From Geodermatophilus pulveris (lineage in GTDB: Bacteria; Actinomycetota; Actinomycetes; Mycobacteriales; Geodermatophilaceae): 64,000 bases of DNA. The position numbers were made by a program, and so were the translations under genes. Under the pieces are notes generated by a model. It did no database searches and had not been told where the DNA came from. It was given only the letters and a program-made list of their open reading frames with translations. The stretch lies in the NCBI RefSeq assembly GCF_900188375.1, contig NZ_FZOO01000005.1, positions 124,001-188,000 of the forward strand. The letters are read 5' to 3'. Positions 63,709-64,000 of this stretch are shown here, one piece after another (within the stretch, counting starts at the first letter, position 1; every line of letters starts with the position of its first letter).

Positions 63709-64000
63709 TCACACCGGGCTCCGCGTCGGCGGCAGCGGGACTGCCGCACCCTCGGGCACCGGACCGCCGGGCAGGTCGTCGTCGCCCTCGCCGGGGGTGC
63801 CGCGGCGGCGGCGCACCAGGAAGCGCACCAGCCGGCGCAGGAACAGCAGCCCGAGCAGCGCGGCCGCGCCGATGGTCACGACCACCGAGATGGACCCGTA
63901 GGCGGTGCTCTGCACCTGCAGCCGCACCGGCTCCCCCAGCGGGACGCCGTCCGGGGTGGTCAGCGTGGCCGCGACGCTGAACCGCCCGGACTGCCGCACC
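63709..64000 (-). CDS. DUF6049-type membrane protein, C-terminal part (5' end outside window)
   Basis: The last 97 codons of a minus-strand gene running past the window edge: an extracytoplasmic beta-strand segment (SGRFSVAATLTTPDGVPLGE; VRLQVQSTAYGSISVVVTIG), one transmembrane helix and a basic RRLVRFLVRRRRG anchor with a Pro-rich tail. Position upstream of murJ and the motifs match the large secreted protein Rv3909 (DUF6049) of mycobacteria. Only the end can be judged. Confidence 0.75.
   Translation of the reverse strand, partial: VRQSGRFSVAATLTTPDGVPLGEPVRLQVQSTAYGSISVVVTIGAAALLGLLFLRRLVRFLVRRRRGTPGEGDDDLPGGPVPEGAAVPLPPTRSPV

Overview
This 64 kb window is the chromosome-origin region of a very GC-rich actinobacterium. 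Gene content and order (dnaA-dnaN-gnd-recF-DUF721 on one side, rpmH-rnpA-yidD-yidC-jag-rsmG-parA-parB on the other, the fhaA-fhaB-pstP-rodA-pbpA-pknA-pknB cluster, then trpG/pabA-DUF881-crgA) match the conserved actinobacterial layout known from Mycobacterium and Streptomyces. The GC content, the DUF222/HNH remnant and the overall style suggest Geodermatophilaceae (Blastococcus, Geodermatophilus or Modestobacter type). That placement is an inference and was not checked by a search.

Layout. 0-9.8 kb: a partial TetR regulator, a metallophosphoesterase and CYTH-CHAD pair, a PRC-barrel/DUF2382 protein with a VOC protein, a tight minus-strand run (mutarotase, MOSC, S4, aminotransferase, omega-amidase-like nitrilase), an HNH remnant and an HhH-GPD protein. 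9.9-22.8 kb: small proteins, tRNA-Leu, then the Ser/Thr kinase and cell-wall elongation operon through pknB, followed by pabA/trpG, DUF881 and crgA. 22.8-31 kb: a DnaA-box cluster in a convergent spacer, thiolase, a PH-like membrane protein, rhomboid protease, cyclophilin, an inserted NYN gene, SppA, a frameshifted VOC gene, a SnoaL-like gene, tRNA-Ala, a DLW-39 small protein, tRNA-Ile and DUF3566. 31-36 kb: gyrA and gyrB. 36-42 kb: a block (APC permease, NAD-epimerase/DUF2867, ABC exporter, proline-rich protein) separating gyrB from DUF721-recF. 42-54.6 kb: the dnaA/dnaN/recF and rpmH/yidC/parAB halves of the origin region. 54.6-64 kb: ATP-grasp ligase and aminotransferase, CwlM, thioredoxin and its reductase, a pseudokinase, MurJ and a DUF6049-type protein.

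How the genes work together. Three systems dominate. (1) Replication and segregation: DnaA, DnaN, RecF, DNA gyrase, ParA/ParB, five parS sites across 46 kb, and DnaA boxes both beside dnaA and in a separate cluster 24 kb away. (2) Phospho-signalling of cell-wall growth: PknA/PknB and phosphatase PstP with readers FhaA/FhaB, the synthases RodA and PbpA, the regulator CwlM, and MurJ with a pseudokinase, here a separate gene and not fused as in Mycobacterium. CrgA links this to division. (3) Membrane-protein biogenesis: YidC, YidD, RnpA and Jag.

The most unusual features are non-coding or rearrangement signals: a DnaA-box cluster outside the usual origin; a NYN-domain gene inserted between sppA and ppiA with a 32-bp duplicated flank and no stop codon before ppiA; a dispersed hairpin-forming repeat sitting just after stop codons, one copy of which interrupts a PH-like gene in frame; tandem repeats that include stop codons; and a recurring TAnnnT-N6-GTG arrangement that suggests leaderless transcripts.
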